A model generated the notes under the pieces. The model saw only the letters and a list, made by a program, of their open reading frames with translations, searched no databases and was not told where the DNA came from. From contig NZ_CAMLMJ010000004.1 in the NCBI RefSeq assembly GCF_946481145.1, forward strand, positions 1-64,000: a stretch of 64,000 nucleotides of DNA, written 5' to 3'. A program made the translations under genes and the position numbers. The DNA is from an uncultured Sediminibacterium sp. GTDB taxonomy: Bacteria; Bacteroidota; Bacteroidia; Chitinophagales; Chitinophagaceae. How positions within the stretch are numbered: the first letter of the stretch is position 1; the number at the start of each line of letters is the position of its first letter. This document shows, in pieces, positions 55,903 through 63,683 of this stretch.

Positions 55903-57783
55903 ATGGCGGCAAAAAAACCTGTAAGACGATCACAGCTGATATCTCCATGGGGAATCGGGCAGATGATTAATTTTCCTAAAGATGAATCCCTCATGGCAGC
56001 AGGTCTTGATCTTTGGGAAGAAATCTTCAGAACACTTTCAGACAAAGAAGAATTTGTTGTAACGGAGGAGCGCCTCGCAAAACGTCTTGGTGTAAGAGAT
56101 TTTCGTCTCCCTCCCGATTTCAGGGATCCTGAAGTTGGTGTTTCAAACCCTTCGCTGAAAGTTCCTTTTGTGCGTTTTCCCAAATGGCATTATTGCGCAA
56201 GGTGCGGGCATATGGAAAAAGTATCCATATTCAGTGCTAAAAAACCTGTTTGCCCGGGTGTTCCGTTTGCTACCGGCAGATCCTGTGCGGAAGTTGCCCC
56301 TGGAAAAAGACAGCGGCTGATTCCAGTCAGGTTCATTACCATCTGCCATGAAGGGCACATCAAGGATTTTCCCTTTTTGGAATGGGTCCACGTTTCTGCG
56401 CCGGAGGGTGATGGCCACCAGCTCAGGCTCAGGGCAGGAAGAAGTTCAGGATCGCTGTCCGGTATTGAGATTTCCTGCAGCTGCGGTCTGCACAAATCCA
56501 TGGCGGGTGCATTTAATGACGATGCGGTTCACCGCAGGACAGGTCTTGTATGTACAGGGGACAGACCCTGGCTCGGTGAAGAAGCCGAGAGAGGAAACGC
56601 GCACCATTGCGGACAACATCTCATCGTAGTTCAGAAGGGTGCATCCAATGTTTATTTCTCACACGTAAGAAGTTCTATTTATCTGCCCGAATGGGAGAAA
56701 TCAGCGAACCGGAAGCTGATCGAGATTCTTGAAAAAAACTGGAGGTACCTTACCCGGGGAATGGAAGACGGAAATTTTCAGAGATCACGATTCGAACTGG
56801 TGGCTGAGAAATATTTTTCAGAGGATTCAATTGAAGAGTATACGGAAAAACTCATGGAAGTTGCAGCGAGAAAGCAAACAGATCCAGGGCCTTTGGGAAA
56901 TGACAGCTCAGAAGAACGATACCGGAAGATGGAATACGACGCTATTCTTTCAGAGGCGGGCGGAGAAAACCAGGATTTTTATGTAACGATGAATCCGTCA
57001 TCAGCATACAGCGATGCAATGCCAAACGGAAATATTAGCAATGCTTTCTCGGGCATCGGGCTTTTACACAAGCTTAGGGAAACGCGGGCATTTATCGGGT
57101 TTTCAAGGTGGTGGCCTGAAGACAGTAAAAATCTCGAAGAAAAAAGGAATTTTATCCGGCGCAACAAAGCCATGAGCTGGCTTCCTGCCATCGTGGTGAA
57201 AGGAGAAGGTGTGTTTTTTGACTTTGATCGCAAAATGTTGGAAAAATGGGCGGAGCAACCTGAAATAATAAACCGCGTAAAAATCCTTGCAGATAAATTC
57301 AACCAAGTGCGTATAAGCCGTAACCAGGAGCCTCGGCCGATCAGTCCTGCTTTCGTTTTGACACACACGTTTGCACACGTTATCATCAACCAGTTCAGTT
57401 ACGAGTGCGGCTATGGGAGCTCGTCGCTGAGAGAACGTATTTATTGCAACCTTGAATTTCCTGAAACAATGAATGGGGTATTGATATATACAGCTTCCGG
57501 AGATTCGGAGGGCTCACTCGGAGGCCTTGTCCGTCAGGGTAAACCGGGAAATCTTGAAACAATTGTTTATCGCGCAATTGAAAACGCCCGCTGGTGTTCA
57601 GGTGATCCGGTTTGTATCGACACACCGGGCCAAGGCCCAGATTCATGCAACCTAGCGGCATGTCATAACTGCGCTTTGTTACCTGAAACCTGCTGTGAAG
57701 AAGGCAATAAGCTGTTGGACCGCGCATTGCTTATCGGCGAACTGAATAATCCGGAAATTGGTTATTTCAATTTTACTAAATAA
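55903..57783 (+). CDS. drmB: DISARM protein DrmB (DUF1998)
   Basis: 626 residues from ATG 55903 (MAAKKPVRRSQLISPWGIGQ); 20 further upstream codons are open but overlap drmA and look unreal. N-terminal zinc-binding regions (HYCARCGHMEK, then CHEGHIKDFPFLEWVH, and SCSCGLH). The DUF1998 domain at the C-terminus has THTFAHVIINQFSYECGYGS, then SGDSEGSLGGLVRQGK, and cysteine pairs in CNLAACHNCALLPETCC. DrmB partners DrmA and in studied systems helps sense unmethylated or unloading DNA. Its end overlaps the convergent HNH gene by 8 bp, so the two transcription units collide here. Confidence 0.9.
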   Translation: MAAKKPVRRSQLISPWGIGQMINFPKDESLMAAGLDLWEEIFRTLSDKEEFVVTEERLAKRLGVRDFRLPPDFRDPEVGVSNPSLKVPFVRFPKWHYCARCGHMEKVSIFSAKKPVCPGVPFATGRSCAEVAPGKRQRLIPVRFITICHEGHIKDFPFLEWVHVSAPEGDGHQLRLRAGRSSGSLSGIEISCSCGLHKSMAGAFNDDAVHRRTGLVCTGDRPWLGEEAERGNAHHCGQHLIVVQKGASNVYFSHVRSSIYLPEWEKSANRKLIEILEKNWRYLTRGMEDGNFQRSRFELVAEKYFSEDSIEEYTEKLMEVAARKQTDPGPLGNDSSEERYRKMEYDAILSEAGGENQDFYVTMNPSSAYSDAMPNGNISNAFSGIGLLHKLRETRAFIGFSRWWPEDSKNLEEKRNFIRRNKAMSWLPAIVVKGEGVFFDFDRKMLEKWAEQPEIINRVKILADKFNQVRISRNQEPRPISPAFVLTHTFAHVIINQFSYECGYGSSSLRERIYCNLEFPETMNGVLIYTASGDSEGSLGGLVRQGKPGNLETIVYRAIENARWCSGDPVCIDTPGQGPDSCNLAACHNCALLPETCCEEGNKLLDRALLIGELNNPEIGYFNFTK

Positions 57784-58774
57784 CCTTCTTTACATCAGAG
57801 CAAAAGCTGTTCCAACGGTATCGCAGAGCTTCTGCTGACGGGATGAAATCATATCTGCGAAAAGCGAGCTTATGCCCTTCCCATTTGCCGTAACTTGAAC
57901 AGGATAGTCGCGGGTGGAGCGCTACGGTAAGCGTATCAGGATCTATCCCAAGAAGATTTGCGTCAAATAGCACATGTAAATCTATGCGAAGTAATAAGCC
58001 ATTGCGGGGGTTATTATCTTTCTCACCTCTGTAAGGAAAAATATGGCTGGCTTGAATTGCTTCTGTTATCTCGCATCCGGTGATCATGCACCAGTGACCG
58101 TAATACCTGATAAGCATCTCTTTGAACTTCTGCTGTCCTTTTCTTACCACCACATCTTTTGTTTTGCGTGCGCGCAGATCATCACTGTCCGGAGAATAAG
58201 ACGGAACCTCATCTGCAGGCGCGAATGTGTAAGATGCTTTTTCATTTTTCTCCGCCGCCAAAACAGGCATCGAGAGTCCTTCTTTAACAAAAAATGCAGG
58301 ATCAGCTGCCTGTATTGAGTAATAGCGGTTTCTGTTCAGGTAATAGGGTTCAAGAATCTTAACAGAGGTTGCAGGGGCAGCGGGAACAAAAGTAGAACCG
58401 TAATAAGCTGTGAATTCTTTGACAACGATCTGTTCCTCTTCCCTTTCATCGAATTCATGTTTATTCCTGCACTTGTATCTGGGACTCATGGTTTTTCTTT
58501 CACCGAATTCATGAGTCTTGCATTCGGGACATTTATATCTGATTTTGGGAACGTTTTCCTTTGTTTTTACAGATGTGATGGTTGCATATCCTTTTATGAA
58601 GTTCTTGTCAGCTATGATAATCTGATCACCTTGCTTCAATTTGTTGTAGTTTTTGACGTTCGTGTCATAAACATATTCAGCCACAGGGTCATCGGGGTAA
58701 CCACTATTACCTCCAAATGAACTTTCTTCACCCTTTGATTTGAGTATCCAAAGCCTGTTAACCGTTTCAGTCAT
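57776..58774 (-). CDS. HNH endonuclease with putative PUA/EVE-like reader and zinc ribbon
   Basis: 332 residues. N-terminal ~75 residues (RLWILKSKGEESS, then YDTNVKNYNKLKQGDQIIIA, and GYATITSV) look like a PUA/EVE/ASCH-type beta domain, a fold used to read modified bases. A four-Cys zinc ribbon (YKCPECKTHEF, then RYKCRNKHEF) follows. The C-terminal domain is HNH_2: FKEMLIRYYGHWCMITGCEI, then AIQASHIFPYRG, NPRNGLLLRIDLHVLFDANL, with the HNH residues around ASHI, N and LH-LFD. Thus a DNA endonuclease, either restriction partner of the 5mC methylase or a modification-dependent enzyme. Shares an 8-bp overlap with vsr upstream and another with drmB downstream. Confidence 0.8.
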   Translation of the reverse strand: MTETVNRLWILKSKGEESSFGGNSGYPDDPVAEYVYDTNVKNYNKLKQGDQIIIADKNFIKGYATITSVKTKENVPKIRYKCPECKTHEFGERKTMSPRYKCRNKHEFDEREEEQIVVKEFTAYYGSTFVPAAPATSVKILEPYYLNRNRYYSIQAADPAFFVKEGLSMPVLAAEKNEKASYTFAPADEVPSYSPDSDDLRARKTKDVVVRKGQQKFKEMLIRYYGHWCMITGCEITEAIQASHIFPYRGEKDNNPRNGLLLRIDLHVLFDANLLGIDPDTLTVALHPRLSCSSYGKWEGHKLAFRRYDFIPSAEALRYRWNSFCSDVKKVI

Positions 58775-59186
58775 TTCTGAATTTTTTTAATAGTAAGGAT
58801 AAAGTATGTTCAATCTTATCAGGCCGCAGATCACATTCCCATATTGTTATAACCCTCCACCCTTCTTTTATCAGCAGTATGGTCGCGTCTTTATCTCTAC
58901 CCCTGTTTCTTCCGATCTTGTTGCTCCACCACTCAGTCCTTGTCTTGGGGATGGAAAAATATCTGCAGTTCTTATGCCCATGCCAAAAACACCCATGAAT
59001 AAATATGATTGTTTTATGTCTAGTCAGCACCAAGTCAGGTTTTCCCGGTTTTTGTTTGTCATGCAGGCGATACCGAAAGCCATGACCAAAGAGAAATTTT
59101 CTGACCAGTATTTCAGGCTTTGTGTCCTTGCCTTTTATACGGCTCATATTGTAGCTTCTGATCTCCTGTGTATGAACATCCGTCAT
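58767..59186 (-). CDS. vsr: Very short patch repair endonuclease
   Basis: 139 residues, normal Vsr length. Motifs: RSYNMSRIKGKDTKPE, catalytic GKPD51LVL, FIH64GCFWH69GHKNC with zinc-binding His/Cys, and RTEWWSNKIGRN. It nicks 5' of T in T:G mismatches left by deamination of 5-methylcytosine, typically at CCWGG. Its presence beside a C5 methylase implies that methylase is active at a site Vsr recognises. First gene of a two-gene minus-strand unit with the HNH gene; no methylase is included in that unit, so it must rely on the methyltransferase at 46739. Confidence 0.95.
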   Translation of the reverse strand: MTDVHTQEIRSYNMSRIKGKDTKPEILVRKFLFGHGFRYRLHDKQKPGKPDLVLTRHKTIIFIHGCFWHGHKNCRYFSIPKTRTEWWSNKIGRNRGRDKDATILLIKEGWRVITIWECDLRPDKIEHTLSLLLKKFRND

Positions 59187-59379
59187 ACAATAAAGGTAGC
59201 TAAATGATCAAAATCCCCCTTTAGCATTACGCACTAATAACTTTAACTGGTGCAAGTTTGACAACCTGAAAATAATTAGGTGATATTCAAACGATTACAA
59301 AAATCAACCTGATTTAACTACCTTTAGCTCCCCTTGTCAATATCCCCTAACTTTTTATTTGCCACTAAATCCGCAACGA

Positions 59380-60444
59380 ATGGATCTATATTATTACAAA
59401 GCCATCATCTTTTGCAGCAATCCGCTTGAGGGCGTTTACACCTATAAGGATAAGTTCCAGATCTATCCACTTAAATCAGAACATGCGCCCTTCAATGACA
59501 AAGTGAGGCATTATCCCATCGTTTTAGAATATATGGTGGAATACAAAAAAGATGTTCCGATTCCCAAAGGTTTTGAAGAAGTAAAAAATATGATGGGAAA
59601 AATGACTAACTCCGGCAACAAGATCAAAGAGATCACTTCATTGTTAACCGCTTTTAGCAATTATCGCTTTTTCCAGAATACAGTAACACCTCAGTATTTC
59701 TTTGAACTACCCGAAGGTGAAATAACAGAAGAAATTAACAAACAGAGCAGTAAAGGTGGTTTAAATATATATCTATACCCTGAGTTCCAGAAAGAAGCAT
59801 CGATCAGTAAGCTAAGCAAAGTCGACTTCCCAAAAGTCGAAGAAGCGCAGCATCCCGATTGCTTTATGCACTTTGACACAGAAGGGAAAGAACCAATTAA
59901 ATTCACTAGGCTTTTATTTGCAGCATTGCATAATTACTATGCTTTACATGAAGCCGACCGTAAAGCTGTGTATTCAACCATATCGTTGATAGGCAATGGT
60001 GCTGAGCTGCGTGAAACCACGAAAAGCCTTTCTTTTATCTCACTCGTATCAAGCATTGAAACAATGGTCAATCACGAATACAAAGAAATACCTGTAGAGA
60101 AGTGTAAAGAATGCGGAAGCGATATATATAAAGTTGCAGCCAAGTTCAGAGATTATCTTTTGCGCTATGTTTCCAACAACGAGAAAACCAAAAAAGAGAT
60201 CGATAAAATCTATTCGCTGCGATCCAAAATCGCCCATGCCGGCCAACTTTTATTAGGCGATAATTTAATAGACTGGTCAAATGACATTATCCAAAATGAG
60301 CAATGGCAGATACATATACAAATTATGCAAGTAGCACGAGTATCGACTATTAACTGGGTACTCTTTCGTGCCAATCCACCAAGTGACAGACAGTTTGCAA
60401 AACCTGAAAAGGGATCTGTTGATAATCAAGGAACACTTTATTAA
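59380..60444 (+). CDS. HEPN-domain protein next to the defence locus
   Basis: 354 residues from ATG 59380 (MDLYYYKAIIFCSN); seven codons upstream a TTG could also serve. The C-terminal half (about 200-330) is an Apea/HEPN-like helical domain with the RNase signature R-x4-H in YSLRSKIAHAGQLL and a CKECGSD zinc-like knuckle near residue 245. The N-terminal half (PLKSEHAPFNDKVRHYPIVL) has no recognised domain. HEPN proteins are often ribonucleases in abortive-infection systems. It is 193 bp from vsr, divergent from it. Whether it acts with the DISARM-like operon is unknown. Confidence 0.65.
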   Translation: MDLYYYKAIIFCSNPLEGVYTYKDKFQIYPLKSEHAPFNDKVRHYPIVLEYMVEYKKDVPIPKGFEEVKNMMGKMTNSGNKIKEITSLLTAFSNYRFFQNTVTPQYFFELPEGEITEEINKQSSKGGLNIYLYPEFQKEASISKLSKVDFPKVEEAQHPDCFMHFDTEGKEPIKFTRLLFAALHNYYALHEADRKAVYSTISLIGNGAELRETTKSLSFISLVSSIETMVNHEYKEIPVEKCKECGSDIYKVAAKFRDYLLRYVSNNEKTKKEIDKIYSLRSKIAHAGQLLLGDNLIDWSNDIIQNEQWQIHIQIMQVARVSTINWVLFRANPPSDRQFAKPEKGSVDNQGTLY

Positions 60445-60617
60445 AACGCTCACAAATGTTCATTGTAGATTTTGTCGATGCTGTATTCAGGAATCTGTCA
60501 GTTACGGTAGAAATCGATGCGGCGGTACTTCCACACCCGGAATGTGAAGACAAGGTAACCACACCCCGGAAGATCCCCATCAATTTCCTTCTACGAAGGG
60601 TCTACTTTCTTGAACGT

Positions 60618-60668
60618 TCTGCTCATCACTCTCTATCACCAGAGGTGAAAGAAAGTGTGATGAGCAGA
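60618..60668. terminator. Hairpin downstream of the HEPN gene
   Basis: 12-bp perfect arms, TCTGCTCATCAC (60618-60629) and complement (60657-60668). It probably ends transcription from either side; the gap 60445-61197 otherwise holds one gene remnant and a short tandem repeat. Confidence 0.55.
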
Positions 60669-60679
60669 GCTGCTTCTAT

Positions 60680-61000
60680 TTATTTCCCTTCCCCAATCAC
60701 CCTCAACATCTCCTTCACCGTTGTTTCTATCTGTGTACCCTTACCATTAATCAGCGCATCGTAAGGTAAGGCGGCCCTAATATCGGGTTCCAACTGAAAA
60801 TTTTCTTAGGGTCTTTTTTCTTTAACTCCAATATTCGCAATCATGGGTATGCAAAAACCAGGGTAGGACCTATTAGGGTTTCCAACCAAACAGAAGTGCC
60901 GCGGGCACCGCTGTAATGGCCTGCACGTGTGATCTGAAAAATGATCCATAAGCTATTGGCCTCCATCCCTTTGATTTGCACGCTGAAATATTAAACGGCT
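60680..61000 (-). pseudogene. Remnant of an unrecognised gene (C-terminal part)
   Basis: On the minus strand one frame gives VQIKGMEANSLWIIFQITRA, then GHYSGARGTSVWLETLIGPT, followed by an in-frame TGA at 60841-60843, then LRILELKKKDPKKIFSW. After a frameshift near 60790 it continues LEPDIRAALPYDALINGKGT, then QIETTVKEMLRVIGEGK and TAA at 60680-60682. The coherent reading across the two lesions indicates a decayed protein-coding gene. Family not recognised. Confidence 0.5.
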
Positions 61001-61123
61001 TTCTAAACATTAAGTAGTGTTCAGATTAATACAAATAATACTAATGCAACCCATTACACAGTAATATTATCTATAATAATTATCTATCAAGCCCCTATCA
61101 CCCTCCATCCTTTAAAGGGTGGG

Positions 61124-61170
61124 AGTTGATGGGGATTTGATGGGGATGGGATGGGGATATGATGGGGATG
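61124..61170. repeat. Short GATGGGGAT tandem repeat
   Basis: Four imperfect 9-14 bp units of TGATGGGGAT just after the namZ stop. Looks like simple slippage repeat. Confidence 0.6.
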
Positions 61171-61197
61171 TATTTATAATGAGAATTAAGTGAGATG

Positions 61198-62412
61198 CTA
61201 CGGATACAACAAATACTTCTTCCTCATCTCCTTATAAGCACTCAACCCAGGCTCCCAGCTTTTGCGGATTTCTTCTTCAGATACTCCATTAATAATCTGC
61301 TGTCTGAACTCACCCACTCCTATCTGTATTTCAATAGAGTTCATCTGGTCACTTAGTCGTTCAAAAAACTTCTCTTTGAATGGATGGGCTTTATACAGTT
61401 CCATGATCCAACTGATATTAATCTTTTTGCTTTTCCTGAGTTTTTCTACATCGTAGTTACGCAGATCAAGCCCATAACATTCCTGATCCATAAACAAGGG
61501 CCTTTCCGCCATCCCTTTTATACTGGTGGGTGTATAAGAAAAAGAATAGATACCCTTTAATTCTGGACTACCCAGTACTGTAAATGGATACATCGTACCG
61601 CGACCGTGGTTCAGGTAAACGCCTTCAAACATACAGGTTGAAGGATATAACATGATAGCCTGCTGTGTATTCAGGTTAGGAGATGGCTTAATCGGAAGCG
61701 TATAGGGCATTTCATGATCATAATTGGCTACAGGTATAATTTGAAGTTTACATTTTGCTTTATCCTTCAGCCACCCCTCCCCATTGGCCATCTGGGCAAA
61801 CTCACCAACGGTAAGTCCATGCGACATAGGTATAGGAAACATGCCAATACCCGATCTGTATTTCATATCCAGTACCGGACCATCAACAAGGTATGCATTC
61901 GGATTCGGGCGATCAAGAATCAGCAGTTCTTTATCATTCTCCACACAGGCGTCCATTAAACGAACCAGTGCATTGATATTGGTATAAAAACGCACCCCAA
62001 CATCCTGAATATCATAAATCATCAGGTCAACATCAGCAAGATCTTCTTTGCTGGGTTTATTTTTTTTACCATAAAGTGAAATAATTGGAATACCTGTTTT
62101 TGCGTCCTTTTCATCTGACACTTCCACCCCCGCACTCGCATTACCACGAAACCCGTGTTCCGGACCAAATACTTTTACAATATTTACTCCCAGCTTCTGC
62201 AGACTGTCTACTAAATGTGTATTACCGATAATCGTGGTAGGATTAGCCAACATGGCTACACGTTTACCTTTTAACAAAGGCAGGTACTTTTTCGTCTGCT
62301 CAGCGCCTGTGAGAATAGGCTTGGCTTTTTTTCCACCCGCTGCAAATGATTGCTGGCTAAAGATCATGCATAAGCAAACAAACGATAATATCCATTTCTT
62401 CATAAAAGGCAA
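61198..62412 (-). CDS. namZ: Exo-beta-N-acetylmuramidase NamZ (DUF1343)
   Basis: 404 residues with signal peptide (MKKWILSFVCLCMIFSQQSFA, beginning at the second Met). DUF1343 signatures: GKRVAMLANPTTIIGNTHLV, FGPEHGFRGNASAGVEV, YDIQDVGVRFYTNINAL, PNPNAYLVDGPVLD, PTSIKGMA. Characterised NamZ (GH171) releases MurNAc from the non-reducing end of peptidoglycan fragments, for cell wall recycling. Single gene. Confidence 0.92.
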   Translation of the reverse strand: MPFMKKWILSFVCLCMIFSQQSFAAGGKKAKPILTGAEQTKKYLPLLKGKRVAMLANPTTIIGNTHLVDSLQKLGVNIVKVFGPEHGFRGNASAGVEVSDEKDAKTGIPIISLYGKKNKPSKEDLADVDLMIYDIQDVGVRFYTNINALVRLMDACVENDKELLILDRPNPNAYLVDGPVLDMKYRSGIGMFPIPMSHGLTVGEFAQMANGEGWLKDKAKCKLQIIPVANYDHEMPYTLPIKPSPNLNTQQAIMLYPSTCMFEGVYLNHGRGTMYPFTVLGSPELKGIYSFSYTPTSIKGMAERPLFMDQECYGLDLRNYDVEKLRKSKKINISWIMELYKAHPFKEKFFERLSDQMNSIEIQIGVGEFRQQIINGVSEEEIRKSWEPGLSAYKEMRKKYLLYP

Positions 62413-62472
62413 TTGAACGATAAATATAAGTACAATTATAAAGTAGGCTTAGAATGAAGCATTTATTTATAT

Positions 62473-62517
62473 AGCCACAGATTCACATCCGCCTGAGGCG
62501 GATGTGAATCTGTGGCT
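62473..62517. repeat. 45-bp near-perfect palindrome
   Basis: 22-bp arms (AGCCACAGATTCACATCCGC plus CT, and the complement) around a single G. Located between namZ and the VOC gene, so upstream of the former and downstream of the latter on the minus strand. It may act as a terminator or cruciform; its GCCTGAGGC core is shared with 17812-17828. Confidence 0.85.
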
Positions 62518-62533
62518 AATCAAATCCTGGCTA

Positions 62534-62929
62534 TTAAATCGCAAACATCCATCGTACATCAAACCTGTCTACAATTTCAACAAGTGGTTCAGTGCTGTTG
62601 GTTAAATTTATGCTATGGTTATAATCGTAAAGCTGCTCTATATATCGCGTTCTTTCCTCACAGCTATTACAGGCTATTAATACAGCCATATAATTACCTA
62701 CTCGTCTTCCTTCATTATATACCAGATCGGACCCTTGTATAACCAGTTTAGGAGAATGCAATACTGCTCTGATTACAGGTTGTACGGAGTACCCCTCTAT
62801 ATTTTGGGTATATGCATCAATCACTAATTCTCCCCCGAAACAGGTATGATAAAGCATAAACGCTTGCCTGCAGTCACCACTGAATGTGAGAAAAATACCA
62901 CTTCCTTTATATTCAGTTGAAATACTCAT
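62534..62929 (-). CDS. VOC/PhnB-like single-domain protein
   Basis: 131 residues (MSISTEYKGSGIFLTFSGDC). PhnB-type VOC domain: YHTCFGGELVIDAYTQNIEG, VIQGSDLVYNEGRR, EPLVEIVDRFDVRWMF. Function unknown. It overlaps DUF1801 upstream by 4 bp. Last gene of a four-gene operon. Confidence 0.83.
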   Translation of the reverse strand: MSISTEYKGSGIFLTFSGDCRQAFMLYHTCFGGELVIDAYTQNIEGYSVQPVIRAVLHSPKLVIQGSDLVYNEGRRVGNYMAVLIACNSCEERTRYIEQLYDYNHSINLTNSTEPLVEIVDRFDVRWMFAI

Positions 62930-63297
62930 TTAGCCCCTTTTAACTCATTCTCTTTTTTCCGAAAAAATATCATGCGCTTTATCATTTTTTCAGGAAGGGG
63001 TTGATCATTGGGAAATTGAATGGCAGCTTTACTTACTTTGTAATTTTTCAGTTCTTCTTTGAAAGTATCCAGAAATGCCTGACTAAACGGATTGGATAAA
63101 GTAATGTGGTTGGCAAATGCTGCATAGTATATCAGGTAGCCCTTGTATTTAAAACAAGGAATCTGATAACTGATACACTCTTCTGCTTCCGGTACGGTTT
63201 TATTAATGATGTCGCGTATTCGCTGCATCCTTTTCAGACTCTCTCCACTGAATGCAGCATGATACTGATCGATAGTTAAATAATTGGTTTTAGCCAT
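62926..63297 (-). CDS. DUF1801 family protein
   Basis: 123 residues from ATG 63297 (MAKTNYLTIDQYHAAFSG); the frame continues 19 codons upstream into the DoxX gene. YdhG/YdeI-like fold: RMQRIRDIINKTVPEAEECI, SYQIPCFKYKGYLIYYAAF. Function unknown; often found with SRPBCC and VOC genes. It overlaps the 3' end of the DoxX-like gene by 8 bp. Confidence 0.87.
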   Translation of the reverse strand: MAKTNYLTIDQYHAAFSGESLKRMQRIRDIINKTVPEAEECISYQIPCFKYKGYLIYYAAFANHITLSNPFSQAFLDTFKEELKNYKVSKAAIQFPNDQPLPEKMIKRMIFFRKKENELKGAK

Positions 63298-63664
63298 GTT
63301 GTTTTGATTGAGGTTTAAAATAATAGGAGATAAATAGAATTGCTCCAACAACAACTGGCATCAGGATATATGCGATGTTGCCATCGACTACTATATGACT
63401 TATTACTGCAAAAAGAAGATTGAAGCACAGTCCTGCATAAGCCCATTCCCGCAATTTATCGGGTAGCGATGTAAAGGAAATCGCTATCACACCAAGCACC
63501 TTACAAAAGATAAGTGCGTAAGCGAAATAGTCTGGATAGCCGAGTGGTTTTGTGCCAAGGGTAACATAATCAGGCATAAACAATACGGTTGACAAAGGCA
63601 TCACGCCCTCCCAGAGAACAATGATAATAGTAGCGATCCAAAAGATTATTTTATTCCGTTTCAT
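63290..63664 (-). CDS. DoxX-like membrane protein
   Basis: 124 residues from ATG 63664 (MKRNKIIFWIATIIIVLWEG). Four transmembrane segments with PLGYPDYFAYALIFCKVLGV, the DoxX-like signature. Members accompany SRPBCC proteins in Bacteroidota; role unknown. Overlaps DUF1801 by 8 bp. Confidence 0.87.
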   Translation of the reverse strand: MKRNKIIFWIATIIIVLWEGVMPLSTVLFMPDYVTLGTKPLGYPDYFAYALIFCKVLGVIAISFTSLPDKLREWAYAGLCFNLLFAVISHIVVDGNIAYILMPVVVGAILFISYYFKPQSKQHG

Positions 63665-63683
63665 GGTAAAATATTTAAGGTGA

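Noticed and set aside
59187..62000. Third copy of the tRNA-Gln 3' end that would give a right boundary for the DISARM segment
   Set aside because: I scanned this stretch by eye and found no match to the 21-bp repeat; the right boundary stays undefined.
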